From: Zygnema cylindricum
Taxonomy: Eukaryota > Streptophyta > Zygnematophyceae > Zygnematales > Zygnemataceae
Assembly: GCA_037447655.1 (NCBI GenBank)
Contig: JBBHKE010000421.1
Location: forward strand, 21,536 to 85,535
DNA: 64,000 nucleotides
Direction of reading: 5' to 3'
Shown here: one piece after another, positions 44,936 to 56,280 of the stretch
How positions within the stretch are numbered: position 1 is the stretch's first letter
Layout: each line of letters starts with the position of its first letter
Position numbers and translations under genes: made by a program
Notes under the pieces: generated by a model
Databases searched by the model: none
Told to the model about the DNA's origin: nothing
Seen by the model: only the letters and a program-made list of their open reading frames with translations

Positions 44936-45825
44936 GGTAATTTATATCTTGCCTCTATTTTATATTAGTCTCTAACGAGAGAGAGAGAGAGAGAGAGAAT
45001 GAAAGACACGCCATGGCTGCTGCGCTATTCAGAATGATGGTAGACTGGGGTAGAGAGCATTTTTACCAAAATGCCGCCCTTACCGGATTTCAACCTGGGT
45101 CTTACGGATTCTATATAAGGAGATGCCTTAACCATTAAGGCGCTACAAAACGATGAACACATTAGATTTGATACGTACTTAAATTGTGACACAACAACAA
45201 ATTCAAACCAAACTGACTACAAGACGCATATGAAACAATTCTTGCACGAACGCGAATCTGAACAGTGTAAATTTAATTGATCGGACGGCTGTTGTTCTAA
45301 CCACCACCCGGAATGAGCTTTTGGCGGCCTTTGGAGATAGCGTCACGCAATGCCACATGGCTTCACACTATTGGATACCAGAGAAGATGGGAGGAGGAAC
45401 TATGGCTCCCGATTTGACAAGCGTCACCTTGAACGCCATGTTGTACAATGGTCGTACAATAAGTACATCAACCACTGTACCTTTTTGTACTATATAGTGT
45501 TCCTATCGGACTAGGGTTTAGTAATAGGCAGCTAAGAGTAGGCAAACAAGGACTTAGTAATATTTGAGGCGCCTCTCTCTTGGTGACCTTTTGTATAAAT
45601 ATGATGTTTTTGGCCAGCCATAACTTATTGCTCACGGGAGCGAATTCAGTGATTTTTTTTGCGTTGGACTTGGGGGAGTATTGTCCTCACAAGGGTGAAG
45701 CTAGTCAAAGTCATTTTCTGCCAGGGTTGCATTTATTATAGGGTAAATCAAAGTGGGTTGATGTTATCCTATTGGCTACTTGTGAACTATGCATTTTGTG
45801 GGGCAACGGAGCCCACAAAATTTCA
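44936..45825 (+). mobile_element. 3' LTR of F, abutting H
   Basis: 890 bp from TGTTGAAAAAGGTAATT to AAAATTTCA. Antisense tRNA-like segment at 45081-45147; TATA-like TGTATAAATATG near 45592. The terminal hairpin ATTTTGTGGG (45793-45802) pairs fully with CCCACAAAAT (45812-45821). Directly after the LTR terminus comes protease-region coding sequence of H, with no PBS and no gag. Confidence 0.82.
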
Positions 45826-47356
45826 CTTTTTATTCCACAGTTGAACAAAATTTTTATCTCTACGTCGGTCTTAGATGATAAGGGTTTTGAGACTAGTACT
45901 AGAAAATGAGTCTTTGTTGTTAGCTATGATAATGAAGTGTACTTCACAGCTGAAAAGGGTAGCCTATGAATGTTTAGGATGAATTTGAGTAATGGAAAGA
46001 CGGGAGTTTACTATGCTGGTGTAAGTGATTTTATCATGTGGCATAAAATATTGAGACATGTGCATCAGATAGATTGAAGGAAATGAAAAAAATGGGTGTT
46101 GTTGAGGGAATAGATTTTAAAGACAATGAGACTTTGGATGATTCTAGTGGATGTGCTCAAGGAAAGGCCTCGAGGTTGCCTTTTCCAAAAGCCACAACAT
46201 ATAAGGGTGAAAAGGTCTTAGATCTAGTTCATATTGACATATGGGGACCGACCAAAGTACCATCAGTTGGAGGGAAAAGATTTATGCTTACTATCACTGA
46301 TGATTGGTCTAGATACACTATAGTTTACTTCTTAAAAAACTAATCTGAGGCTTCGGTTAATTTGAAGGGGTATAAAGCATGGAGTGAAATGCTTCATGAG
46401 ACACGTATAAAGAGAGTGAGGAGTGATAATGTGGGGGAATGCACTTCTAATGAGTTTGAGGATTTCTTGCAAGAGGAATGGGTTAAACACCAAAAGACTG
46501 TTCCTAAGAACCTAGAACAAAATGGTGTAGCAGAGAATAAATCGAACATTGACTGATAGTGCTCGTAGTATATTGTCAGATAAAAAGATAAGAAAATGTT
46601 TTTGGGTAGAAGCTATGAATTATGCTAACTATCTCAAAAATAAAGTCCTTACCTCGGTGGTAAAAGGACAAACACCTTATGAAAGATGGACCGAGAGAAA
46701 ACCTAATATTTCACACTTAAAGGTGTTCAAAAGTCAAGTGTTTAGTTTAAACACAGAAAAATCTGATTGGTAGTTAGATGCAAGAGGAAAGCCAAGATAC
46801 TTACTTGGATATGATGAAAATGTAAAGCGATATAAAGTTTATGATCTCGAAAGAGAAGACATAATTCTAGTAAACACTTTGTAGTCATGGATGAAAGGAA
46901 GTCCATAGATCCCTTTAAATACAGTAAACCGGTTTGATCAAGAATTGAATCCAAAAATGAGTTGGGTTCATATTCTTCTAACCTAACTCCAATTCAGCCT
47001 GGCATTGCAAAGGAAGAGAAAAATCTGATCGAGAGTAACCTTTTTTTGGAGTCAAAGCTTCCAGCTCAAAACAAGGAAAGACCAGAAATGGACGATAAAC
47101 GTCCGGAGATGGACTCCGTGGAAAGGGAAGAAGTTGAAGTTGTTCAGAGAAATCGAAGATTACCCAACATTCCTGTGTCAGAGTTTGAAAGAGGAACGAG
47201 AAGCAGCAAGAGACTTCAAGAGAGACAAGTGAACAATAACGTAACTAAGCTATCACATTTGAGCAAACCCCAGACTTACTCGGAGGCAATTAAAAGTCCG
47301 GAAAGTAGTAGATGGGTGACAACCATTAATGATGAGATGGCTTCCATTATGGAAGC
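45826..47356 (+). pseudogene. pol fragment of copia element H (PR end to linker)
   Basis: Starts at the protease C-terminal motif FIPQLNK. It continues through GAG-pre-integrase (SSGCAQGKA), integrase (ITDDWSRYT; VRSDN; QNGVAE), integrase C-region (46549-46773) and linker (RSSKRLQERQVNN). It stops at the codons MASIMEA just before RT, exactly where the next LTR begins. Several in-frame stops. Confidence 0.82.
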
Positions 47357-48246
47357 TGTTGAAAAGAGGTAATTAATAGTTCACTTCTCTAATCTATTTC
47401 GACTTTAAAGAGAGAGAGAGTGAGGATCAAAGGCACGCCATGGCTGCCGCAATATTTAGAAAGTGGCAGATTTAGAAGTAGAGGATATTTTACCAAAATC
47501 GTGCCTAGGTCTAGATTTCAACCTGGGTCTAATTATCACTATGTAGTCGTACGTCTTATCCACTAAGGCGTTATAAAAACTAAACACGAGACAGGTTTCA
47601 AAAATATATAAACATTAACGCAACAGCTAATTAACACCAGACTAACGAAAAAGAACATTTCATGCATGTACGCGAATCTGAACCGTGTAAAATATGTTTT
47701 GATCGGACGACCAATATTATAGCCGCCATGCGAAGTGATCTTTTGGCAGCATACGGAGATAGCCTCACGCGGTGCCACGTGGCGCCACATTATTTGATAC
47801 CGGAGAAGATGGGAGGAGGAACCAGGGCTTCCGATTTGACAGATGTCACCTTGTAGACCTTGTCGTACAATGGTCATACAATAAGTACATCGCCCATTTT
47901 ACCTTCTTGTACTATAGAGTGTTCCTATTAGACTGGGGTTTACTAGTAGGTAGTCGTGAGTAGGCAGACCAAGACTAAGTGATATTTAGGGACCTCTCTC
48001 TAAGAGAGATTGTAACTATAAAGGTCAACTTTGACCAACCATAACTTACTGCTCAGGGGAGCAAATTCAGTGATTCTTTTTGCGTTTGACTCAAGGGAGT
48101 CTTGTCCTCACAAGGGTAAGGATGGTCAGAATATTTTTGTGCGTAGGCAGCGCTTATTCAGTGGGAAAGTGAAAGGGGGAAATATTATCCTATAGGCTTT
48201 ACATAGGCTGCTCATTCTGTGGGTCAATAGAGACCACAGAATTTCA
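47357..48246 (+). mobile_element. 5' LTR of element I, abutting H
   Basis: 890 bp, TGTTGAAAAGAGG to AGAATTTCA. Antisense tRNA-like segment at 47505-47575. The palindrome GACTCaaggGAGTC lies at 48088-48101. The terminal hairpin ATTCTGTGGGTC (48214-48225) pairs with GACCACAGAAT (about 48232-48242) with one bulged G. It is followed by an intact PBS. No purine tract precedes its head, because H coding sequence does. Confidence 0.85.
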
Positions 48247-48261
48247 GGTTATGGGCCCACC
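48247..48261 (+). other. Primer-binding site of I overlapping gag start codon
   Basis: GGTTATGGGCCCACC with the gag ATG at 48251. Confidence 0.8.
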
Positions 48262-49279
48262 CTCTAGGGTACCCATATTTGATGGATCAGACTTTCTTTA
48301 TTGGGAAATAATGATGGAGGGATAACTATTTGAGAAGCATATATGGGGCATAGTGTCTGGAAAAATTCGATGCCCACCTCCACCTGGGTTTGGAGGGACA
48401 CGTTTTTCTGGCACCTCCGTCACTACAATAGCCAGAACAGCTGCCACCATCACCGATGATGAAGATTAACAAGAAGAATAGATTGTCATGAAAAGAGAAA
48501 AGGGAAGAGTTGCAACTCAAGTAACACCATTGTCGAAGGCGATACCGGCAGCAACACCACCAAAACCGTTGACAAGGGTTGAGACCAACATGTCCGAGTA
48601 TGAAAAGTGGAACTACAAAGACAAGGTTGCTAAGCTCTTAATTCTTAAAAGTGTAGCAAAGGGAATTGCCATTCCCCTTATGCATGTCAAATCTTCATAT
48701 GAGATTTGGATATCACTAGTTCACAAATATAAGAGTGGATTATTGTAGCAGCAACAGTTGGCAGAAAATAAGATCCCAGTTTATACTTATAAGCGAGGAA
48801 GCATGAATAATTATTGCAATGATTTAAAAGCATTGTTAGGAGAGTTAGAGAGTGCAGGTAACTCATGGTCTAAGAGACAAAGAGTGAATACATTAATTAT
48901 GAAAGTACTTGAAGAATATGAGAATATCATTAACAGATTGCAGGACATAGGAGATAGCAATTAGAATTGGGATGACACAATGGGAATGATTTTAGTGAAA
49001 TAAAGCACCATAGAGCTTAGGAAAGGGAGTCCAAGTGTTCAAGAATTGTCTGCAGGTGATGATTGGCAGAAACGTGATGAGGAGAGAGGGAAAGATCCCT
49101 ATCGAATCTTTGGTGGAAAAGGACAAGGAGGTGGCAGATTTGATAGACAGGGGAGTGGAACTTCTCGAGGAGGATTATGTCACTTCTGCCAGAAACCGGG
49201 ACAATATATAGCAGATTGTGTCAAACTTGCAAATCTTCAACTAAAAGATGGAGAAGATACCTCAAATGATGGAGGATAA
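48251..49279 (+). pseudogene. gag of copia element I (broken)
   Basis: Opens MGPPSRVPIFDG with a YWEI-type motif, the copia Gag N-terminus. A TAA lies after about 25 codons, and further pieces are open at 48488-48748, 48758-48964 and 49046-49279. The last contains a glycine-rich linker and the zinc knuckle CHFC-x4-G-Q-Y-x3-DC, where the usual H is changed to Q. Confidence 0.8.
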
Positions 49280-51160
49280 AAAAAAAGGATTTCTTGACTC
49301 AAGTTCATGATGAGGAAAAGGACGAAAAATTATCGAACAGGAAGCGGAGCTTGAGGAGCTTCTTCTTAATCCAAAAACCACTGAAAAGCATGTCCATATT
49401 CCACGGACACAAAAGTGTGCTTTCGGAGGTAATAGGGATCCACGCGAGGATGGGTGGATCATTGACTCAGGAGCCTCAATGCATTTGTGGAAAAATATAA
49501 GGTGGTTCACTAAACGGAGAAAGATCCTAACAGTTGAAATAGAGTACGGAGATGGTAGAATAAAAACCACAAGTCTTGTTGGAACTGTTGACTTGGAGGT
49601 TTTAGTTGATGGAAAGACCTCAATTGTAACACTCTCAGACGTTCTTTACATTCCACAACTTAGCAAAAACCTATTCTCAACAACTGTCCTAGATGAAAAA
49701 TAGTTTGAAACAGGGACTAGGAAAGGAATCTTCACAACAAACTTTGATAATGAGGTTTATTTCATAGCTGAGAAAGGCAGTCAAGGGATGTTCAAAATTG
49801 TTCTTTGCAATGAAAAGAGTGTTCTCTACTCGTGTGCAAGTGAGATGATGCTTAGGGACAAAAGGTTCGGGCATGTGCATCTAGATAGATTAAAGAAAAT
49901 GAAGAAAAAAAGAACAGTGGAGGGTATTACTTTTGAGGATGATGAGTCCATTGATGATTGTAGTGGATGTGCCCAAGGGAAGATTCATAGACTTCCATTT
50001 CCAAAGGCAACCACATTTAGGAGAGAGAAAGTATTGGATCTAATTCACACTGATGTTAGGGGACAAGCTAAGTATGCTTCACATGGGGGTAGAGATGGAT
50101 GTCAACCATCACAGATGATTGGTCTAGATACACAAAGGTATACTTTCTCAGACATAAGTCAGAGGTATTAAGATGTTTCAAAGAGTTTAAAGTATGGAGT
50201 GAAAAACAACATGAAACCTCAAAAAAAAAGATAAGAAGTGATAATGGGAAAGAATACACCTCAAGGGAATTTGAATAATATCTTAAAAAAGAAGTAATTC
50301 ATCATGAGAAAATTGTTCCCTATAATCCGGAACGAAATGGAGTAGCAAAAAGATTGAATAGAACTTTAGGAGATATGTCCAGAAGAATGTTAATTGATAA
50401 GACGATAGGGTTGCAATTTTGGGCTGAGTCTATAAACTATGATAATTTCATCAAAAATAGATTCCTTACTTCAACAAATAAAGAGGAAACTCCGTATGAG
50501 AGGTGGACAAGAAGAAAACATGATTTGTCTAGTTTAAGAGTGTTCGGAAGTCAAGTTTACACTTTGGATTCCGATAAGACTAAATGGAAGTTAGAGGGAA
50601 GAGGGAAACCAAGATATCTTGTAGGATATGATAAGAGCACAAAAGGATACCGAGTGTATGACTTGAAAAAGATAGATATAATTTTGGTAAAACACATTGT
50701 GGTGATGAATGAAGAGAAGTCTATTGATCCATTCAAGTATAATAAAAAAAGTCAAAATCGGATTTGAAACGGATCAGTTCTATGTCTTTGACTTTGAAGA
50801 GAAGGAAGATGGAGAAAAAGAAAAATCTGCGGATCTACCAAAGGAGAAGGAGGAAATGACAACATCCGAGGCAACACCATAATACGAAGTGGAAACCGAT
50901 GAGGAACTTGATGAGAAACCCGAATTCGAAGATAGGGAAGCTAAAAATCTTCCTAAACAAAACCTAAGGTTGCCTTCCATACAGGCGTCCAATTTTGAAG
51001 GGGGAAGAAGAAGTAGTGAACGACTTCAAGAAAGTCAAGTAAATTACCAACTCACAAAGATGTCTCACCCAGATGAACCTCAGACATACTTAGAGGCCAT
51101 AAACACCCCAGAAAGTAGCCGAAGGATCACTGCTATAAGTGAAGAAATTGCCTCAATCCC
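49280..51160 (+). pseudogene. pol of copia element I (3'-truncated)
   Basis: Protease with intact IIDSGASMHL (about 49456), GAG-pre-integrase (CSGCAQGKIHRLPFPK), damaged integrase core, integrase C-region (50354-50767), linker (50889-51160, FEGGRRSSERLQE). It ends inside the EEIASI codons just before RT, where G2's LTR starts. RT and RNase H are missing. Confidence 0.8.
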
Positions 51161-52116
51161 TGTCGTCCGTCAAAGTAGCAGTTAGCTATATCCTATAAGT
51201 CTTGGACTAGTGCTAACGTACATGAAGTTTGATAAATATGTATATAGATACACGCGGACTAGTTCGTTTAACGTGAAAGAGATACGTAGTGCATAGATAC
51301 ATTTTTAGATAGTACGAAGTACCGTTTTATGTATTATATCAAACGGATACCGCGCATTTGTTTCGACCGCGAAACAAATTCCGTGCGTCTATTTTCAACG
51401 GATAGAAATATATCACGTTTTGATCGGACGGCCACGATAGGCGCCGCAATCGCGAAATGTGTACTTTTGGTGTTTTACGGTTTTCGCCACGTCAAGGGAC
51501 ACGTGGCGAATCAACATTGGATTGCGGCAACTCCGGAGATTACGGAAACAAATCCGGATATGACATGTGTCGACATTTCGGCAATGTAGTACGATGGCCG
51601 TACGGAAAGTACATCAACACCTGTACTTTTCTGTACGACACACTAATGTGATTGGTGTCGTACGTCAGTAGTTAGAGTTTAGAGAGAGATAGGACTTAGA
51701 GAATTTAGTAGGTAGCAGCCTCTCTCCGAGAGAGCTCTTCTACAAAAGGTCAACATTAACCCTCCATAACTTACTGCTCAAGGGAGCAAATTCAGAGATT
51801 CTTTATGCCGTGGACTCAAGTGAGTCCATGCTACACAGGGGTGTAGTCGGCTAGGGATTTTGCCTGCCAAGGTGGCTGCATTTCTAAGGGAAAGTCAAAG
51901 TGGGTGAATGTGTCCAAAAACTCATATTTTAACTTTGCATTTTATGGTGGAACTGAGCACACAAAAAGTATTATTTCACAAGGGTGAAGTTGTATTAGAG
52001 TTATGATTGTCAAGGGGTCAATCATTTGGGTTTGTATCAACTTGGAGTTGACACTAACTATATAAGCTTCTTGTGAGTTGCCTACTCTGAGAACCAATGG
52101 AGGTCTCAGAGTTTCA
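51161..52116 (+). mobile_element. 5' LTR of G2 (head truncated)
   Basis: Aligns with the G2 3' LTR from inside its tRNA-like segment (CCGTCAAAGTAGCAGTTAGC) to the end, so the first ~240 bp are missing. The tail has perfect stems: TGGACTCaagtGAGTCCA (51811-51828), CTACAC/GTGTAG (51831-51846) and ACTCTGAG/CTCAGAGT (52084-52112). It ends GTTTCA. Confidence 0.82.
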
Positions 52117-54008
52117 GGTTATTGGCCCACCATCTAGGGTGCCAATGTTTGATGGAACAGGCTTCACTTATTGGGAAATTACGATGGAGGGATTGCTTTT
52201 CGAAAAGCACTTATGCGAATTATTTCGGGACAAGTGAGGTGTCCCCCACCGGACTTCGGTGGAACTAACTATGGAGATTCTTCTGGGGCTTCCCATAAAA
52301 CTAACCAGAGTTCAGATGCAACGGAAGGTGAAGGGAAAATCATTTCCATGGAAAAGGGAATTTTGGAGAAGATAAAATGAACACCTATGGTGAGGGGAGC
52401 TAGACTCTCGGCTACGGTTCCACTTGTGGGGGTTATAACTTAAACTGAAAAAAATGACATTAAAATGTGGGAGTATAAAAACACTATAGTAGAACATCTC
52501 ATACTTAGATACTTAACTAAGTCCATAGTTATCACTCTTTTGAACCTAACCAAGTCTTTAGAAATCTGGGAAACACTGATTCAGATTTATAATAATGAAA
52601 CTATACAGAGGCAACAATTAGTAAAAGAAGAAATAGAGGCCTATGTTTATAAAGGCGGTAGCATGACATAGTTTTGCAATGATATTGCTGCATTATATGT
52701 TGAGTTTGCTATTGCACGTTATGTAGAATCTGAGGTGAGAAAGATTAACACACTAATCATGAAACTTCCAGATGACTACGAAGACATAATTTACTGTATG
52801 CAAGTAATGGATTGCTTCTCATGGACTTGGAGCATTACGATAAGGATGATTCTTGTGAGGGAAAGCACCTTGGAGCTTCGTAAGGGAAATGACAAGGTGA
52901 ATGCATTGAAAGTTGGTGGTGAGTCGCGGAGGCGTGAAAAGACGAATGATGGTGATTGGCGGAAGAGTGATGAGACGAACGATGGTGACTCGCGGAAGCA
53001 TGATGAGAGGAAGAGAGACAAAGGTAAACCATATCGGAACTTCGGTGGAAAGAGAGGGAAAGGAATAGAAAAGGGTGCTTCGAAAGGAGGGGTTTGCTTC
53101 TTTTGTGAGGAACCGGGTCACTATATGGAGAAATGCCCTTGTTTGGAAGAACTTAGAAGTTGGAATATGGATGAGGAGGAACAAGGGGAAGAGGAGAAAG
53201 AGGATTAAGATATTTTGGAGCTTCTCCGCATCGGTAGTATGGGGAATAGAGAAATGCACACAGAAATTCCATGAACGCAACGATGTGTTTTTGGAGGTAT
53301 AAGGGAACTAAAGAGAGAGGAGAAACTTGAGGAAGATCACAATATTAAGGATAGTTTCATAGATATTTTGGAAACAGAAAACTGGTCAGAAAGGGGAACC
53401 TTAACGGATTCCAAAGATAGGGGAGAAGAGGAATATTTAATGAAAGGTTTATGGGAGGAAAAATATTTTTTGGTAATAAAAGTAGAAAGTGATAGTGGAA
53501 AGAATTCCATTGGAGAGAGTGAGGAAAGTTCAAAAAATAGGGTAATTATCATGGATAAAAATATGAGTAAAGAAGATATAGATTTTATGAAGAACTTAGT
53601 GGGGACTAGTGGCTTTTGGGAAAAATTGGGGGGGGGTGGATTTGACATCACTCTTTGGTGTAATGTCGCTTAGGAAGATGTGCCTGTAAAAGGGTTATCA
53701 TCCGAGTATATGTTGCAAATTGGGGATGGGGCTGACTTTTGGAAATGCAAAAGAGATAGTGGATTTTGCTTGGATTAAAAAGAGAGGAGGTGGAAAAAAT
53801 TGTTGCTCGGATTTATCAAAAGTGGCATGCAAAATAAAATGTATGATCAACAAGATGAAATTATTTCGGATCATCTTATACACTTTCTTAAATATCAAGG
53901 TATTCGCTTAAAGCTTCATGATGGAGAAAGGGAAAAGAAAAGAAAATATATATTTGTTGTTTTCGATGGGAGTTCAAAAAAAAGTAGACTAGAAAATAAC
54001 AGGAGAGT
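52117..54008 (+). pseudogene. gag plus pol remnant of G2 (pol-deleted derivative)
   Basis: PBS GGTTATTGGCCCACC at 52117-52131 (gag ATG changed to ATT). The Gag core (52465-52671; 52735-53208) includes INTLIMKLPDDYEDI, a repeat region (GDWRKSDETN-type units) and the zinc knuckle CFFC-x4-H-x4-C. After the pre-protease motif (CVFGG, about 53285) the sequence jumps over protease, integrase and most RT to an RT-tail remnant (53450-53610), then a piece of RNase H (FDITLWCNVA; GSGMQN-like tail) and the purine tract AACAGGAGAG (53998-54007). The same deletion joins occur in G1. It could encode only Gag, and here even that is broken. Confidence 0.75.
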
Positions 54009-55183
54009 TGAAATTCAAGTATTTTTCTAGGCCTACAGATTGTAAAATAAAAGGCAAAAAGGAGACAATGATAGCATGTCTCTAACTCTTCTCTCAAGTC
54101 CCCACACTTGTCGCAGTCACTGAAGACTAGAGGACGAGTTAGAGCCATGGCTGCCTAGACTGTCCAAAGAGGACAGGAAGGCCAATCTTGATAGAGTTAC
54201 AAAAGGTTTGACAGACCCACGAATTGAACCTGGTACCTCTTGTCCGTCAAAGTAGCAGTTAGCTATATCCTATAAGTTCAAGACCAGTGCTAAGGTACAT
54301 GCAGGTTGATAAATATTTATATAGATACACGCCGACTAGTTTGTTTAACGTGAAAGAAGTACATAGAGCATAGGTACAGTTTTAGATAGCACAAAGTACC
54401 GTTTTATGTAGTATATGAAACAGATACCGCGTATTTGTTTCGATTGCGAAAAAAATACCGCGCGTCTATTTTCAATGGATAGAAATATATCACGTTTTGA
54501 TCGGACGGCCACGATAGGCGCCGCGATGGCGGAATGTGTACTTTTGGCTTTTTACGGTCATCGCCACGTCAAGAGACACGTGGCGCATCAACATTGGATT
54601 GCGGCAACTCCGGAGATTACGGGAACAAATTCGGTTATGACATGTGTCGACATTCTGGCCATGTAGTACGATGGCTGTACATAAAGTACACCGACACCTG
54701 TACTTTTCTGTACGACACAGTAATGTGATTGGTGTCGTATGTCAGTAGATAGAGTTTAGAGAGAGATAGGACTTAGAGAATTTAGTAAGTAGCCGCCTTT
54801 CTCTGAGAGAGCTCTTGTACAATAGGTCAACTTTAACCCTCCATAACTTACTGCTCACGGGAGCAAATTCAGAGATTCTTTCTGCTGTGGACTCAAGGGA
54901 GTCCAAGCTACACAAGGGTGTAGTCGGCTAGGGATTTTGCCTGCCAGGGTGGCTGCATTTCTAAGGGAAAGTCAAAGTGGGTGAATGTGTCCAAAACTCA
55001 TATTCTAACTTTGCATTCTGTGGTGGAACTGAGCACACATAAAGTCTTATTTCACAAGGGTGAAGTTGTATTGGGGTTTTGATTGTCAAGGGGTCAATCA
55101 ATTGGGTTTGTATTAACTTGGAGCCGGCACTATCTAGATAAGCTTCTTGTGAGTTGCCTACTCTGAGGACCAATGGAGGTCTC
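54009..55183 (+). mobile_element. 3' LTR of G2
   Basis: Starts at TGAAATTCAAGTATTTTTCTAGG after the purine tract. Antisense tRNA-like segment at 54211-54282, with TTCAATTCG-type T-loop (reverse strand). Stems TGGACTC/GAGTCCA (54888-54905) and CTACAC/GTGTAG (54908-54923) are perfect. The last ~9 bp, including the second arm of the terminal hairpin, are missing at 55183. Confidence 0.82.
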
Positions 55184-55480
55184 TCTGTGTTTTATCAAGT
55201 ACATCGAGACGCACCCTTACACGCAAATTAAAGAATGACTTGAAATGAAAACCACTCAAAACATAAGTACTAAAAGACTTGTACAAAAAATTAACTCTCA
55301 CGAAACGAATTAAACTTTGTACACGAATAAAAACGGATAGCGTAAAAATATCAATGAAACTAAATGAAGATATGCGCGTCGCCAAGCGCGACTAAATCAA
55401 GCCACTATATTTACAATTCTTGATTCTTCCTTCTCTATAGTATATACTCTCTTCAATACTATAAGTATGTTGAGAAGTAA
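55184..55480. other. Intergenic, nothing recognised
   Basis: About 300 bp without ORFs of note or repeats. It marks the right edge of the retrotransposon nest. Confidence 0.5.
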
Positions 55481-56100
55481 TACACCGCGAATCGTAATTA
55501 GAGTAAATTACTCTAATTCGGTCGCTCGAAAGTTTCGACTCTATGACATCAAATAGAGTAAATGATTCTAAATTTTTCATTAGTCAAATTTAGGTATGGT
55601 TTAATTAGCGTAAAAAATTGTGATATAAGGTCGTTTTAAATAGTGTGGAGTACGGACGACGTTCGACCGTGCAAAATTGTACTTTTTTAAGTAAAATGGT
55701 ACAAATAATGGTTTAATAGAATCGTGCTCGCATGTGAAATCGCACTAAACGAAAAATATATCACATCGAAAAAAAGCCGTTCGCATAACTCTCGTCCGTC
55801 GACAGCATCGTCGTCAGTGTGAACATTAATTGACATTGAGCGCGACAAATACTACTAGCGTCATAATGATGTCAAAACAATGCGGACTGACAGATTTTCT
55901 ACATCTACGTAATTTAGTGTTCATAATTTCAGCGCGGATAATTAATGCCGACATTACCCAATATAGAGTATTTAAATAAATTAGAGTAAACTTCCTCTGT
56001 GAAAAAGTTCTATCACATAAATTAGAGGTCTTACTCTAATTGTTTTTTTTTGTTTTTTTACTCTAATTTTTTCATTAGTCTAATTACGATTCGCGGTTTA
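55481..56100. repeat. 620-bp MITE with TA target duplication (family 1)
   Basis: The ends TACACCGCGAATCGTAATTAG and (reversed) TAAACCGCGAATCGTAATTAG differ at one position, and both are bounded by TA. The interior is AT-rich with internal palindromes such as AGAGTAAATTACTCT and has no coding capacity. Same family as 1021-1453. This is a Tc1/mariner-type non-autonomous element by its TA flank. Confidence 0.75.
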
Positions 56101-56280
56101 CTCCATGGAAACACATGCACCAATCACGCGATGCCAATCAGAAAAGCTGTACACAGGAAACTAAGCTAGACGGCAACGGAACTACAACTCCAACAGTGAA
56201 CCCGATAAAACCACGACAGTCCTCTAAAGCGCTAAATCGTCTGGAACCCGATTTCATAATGAACCCAGCGTTAGAGGTCG

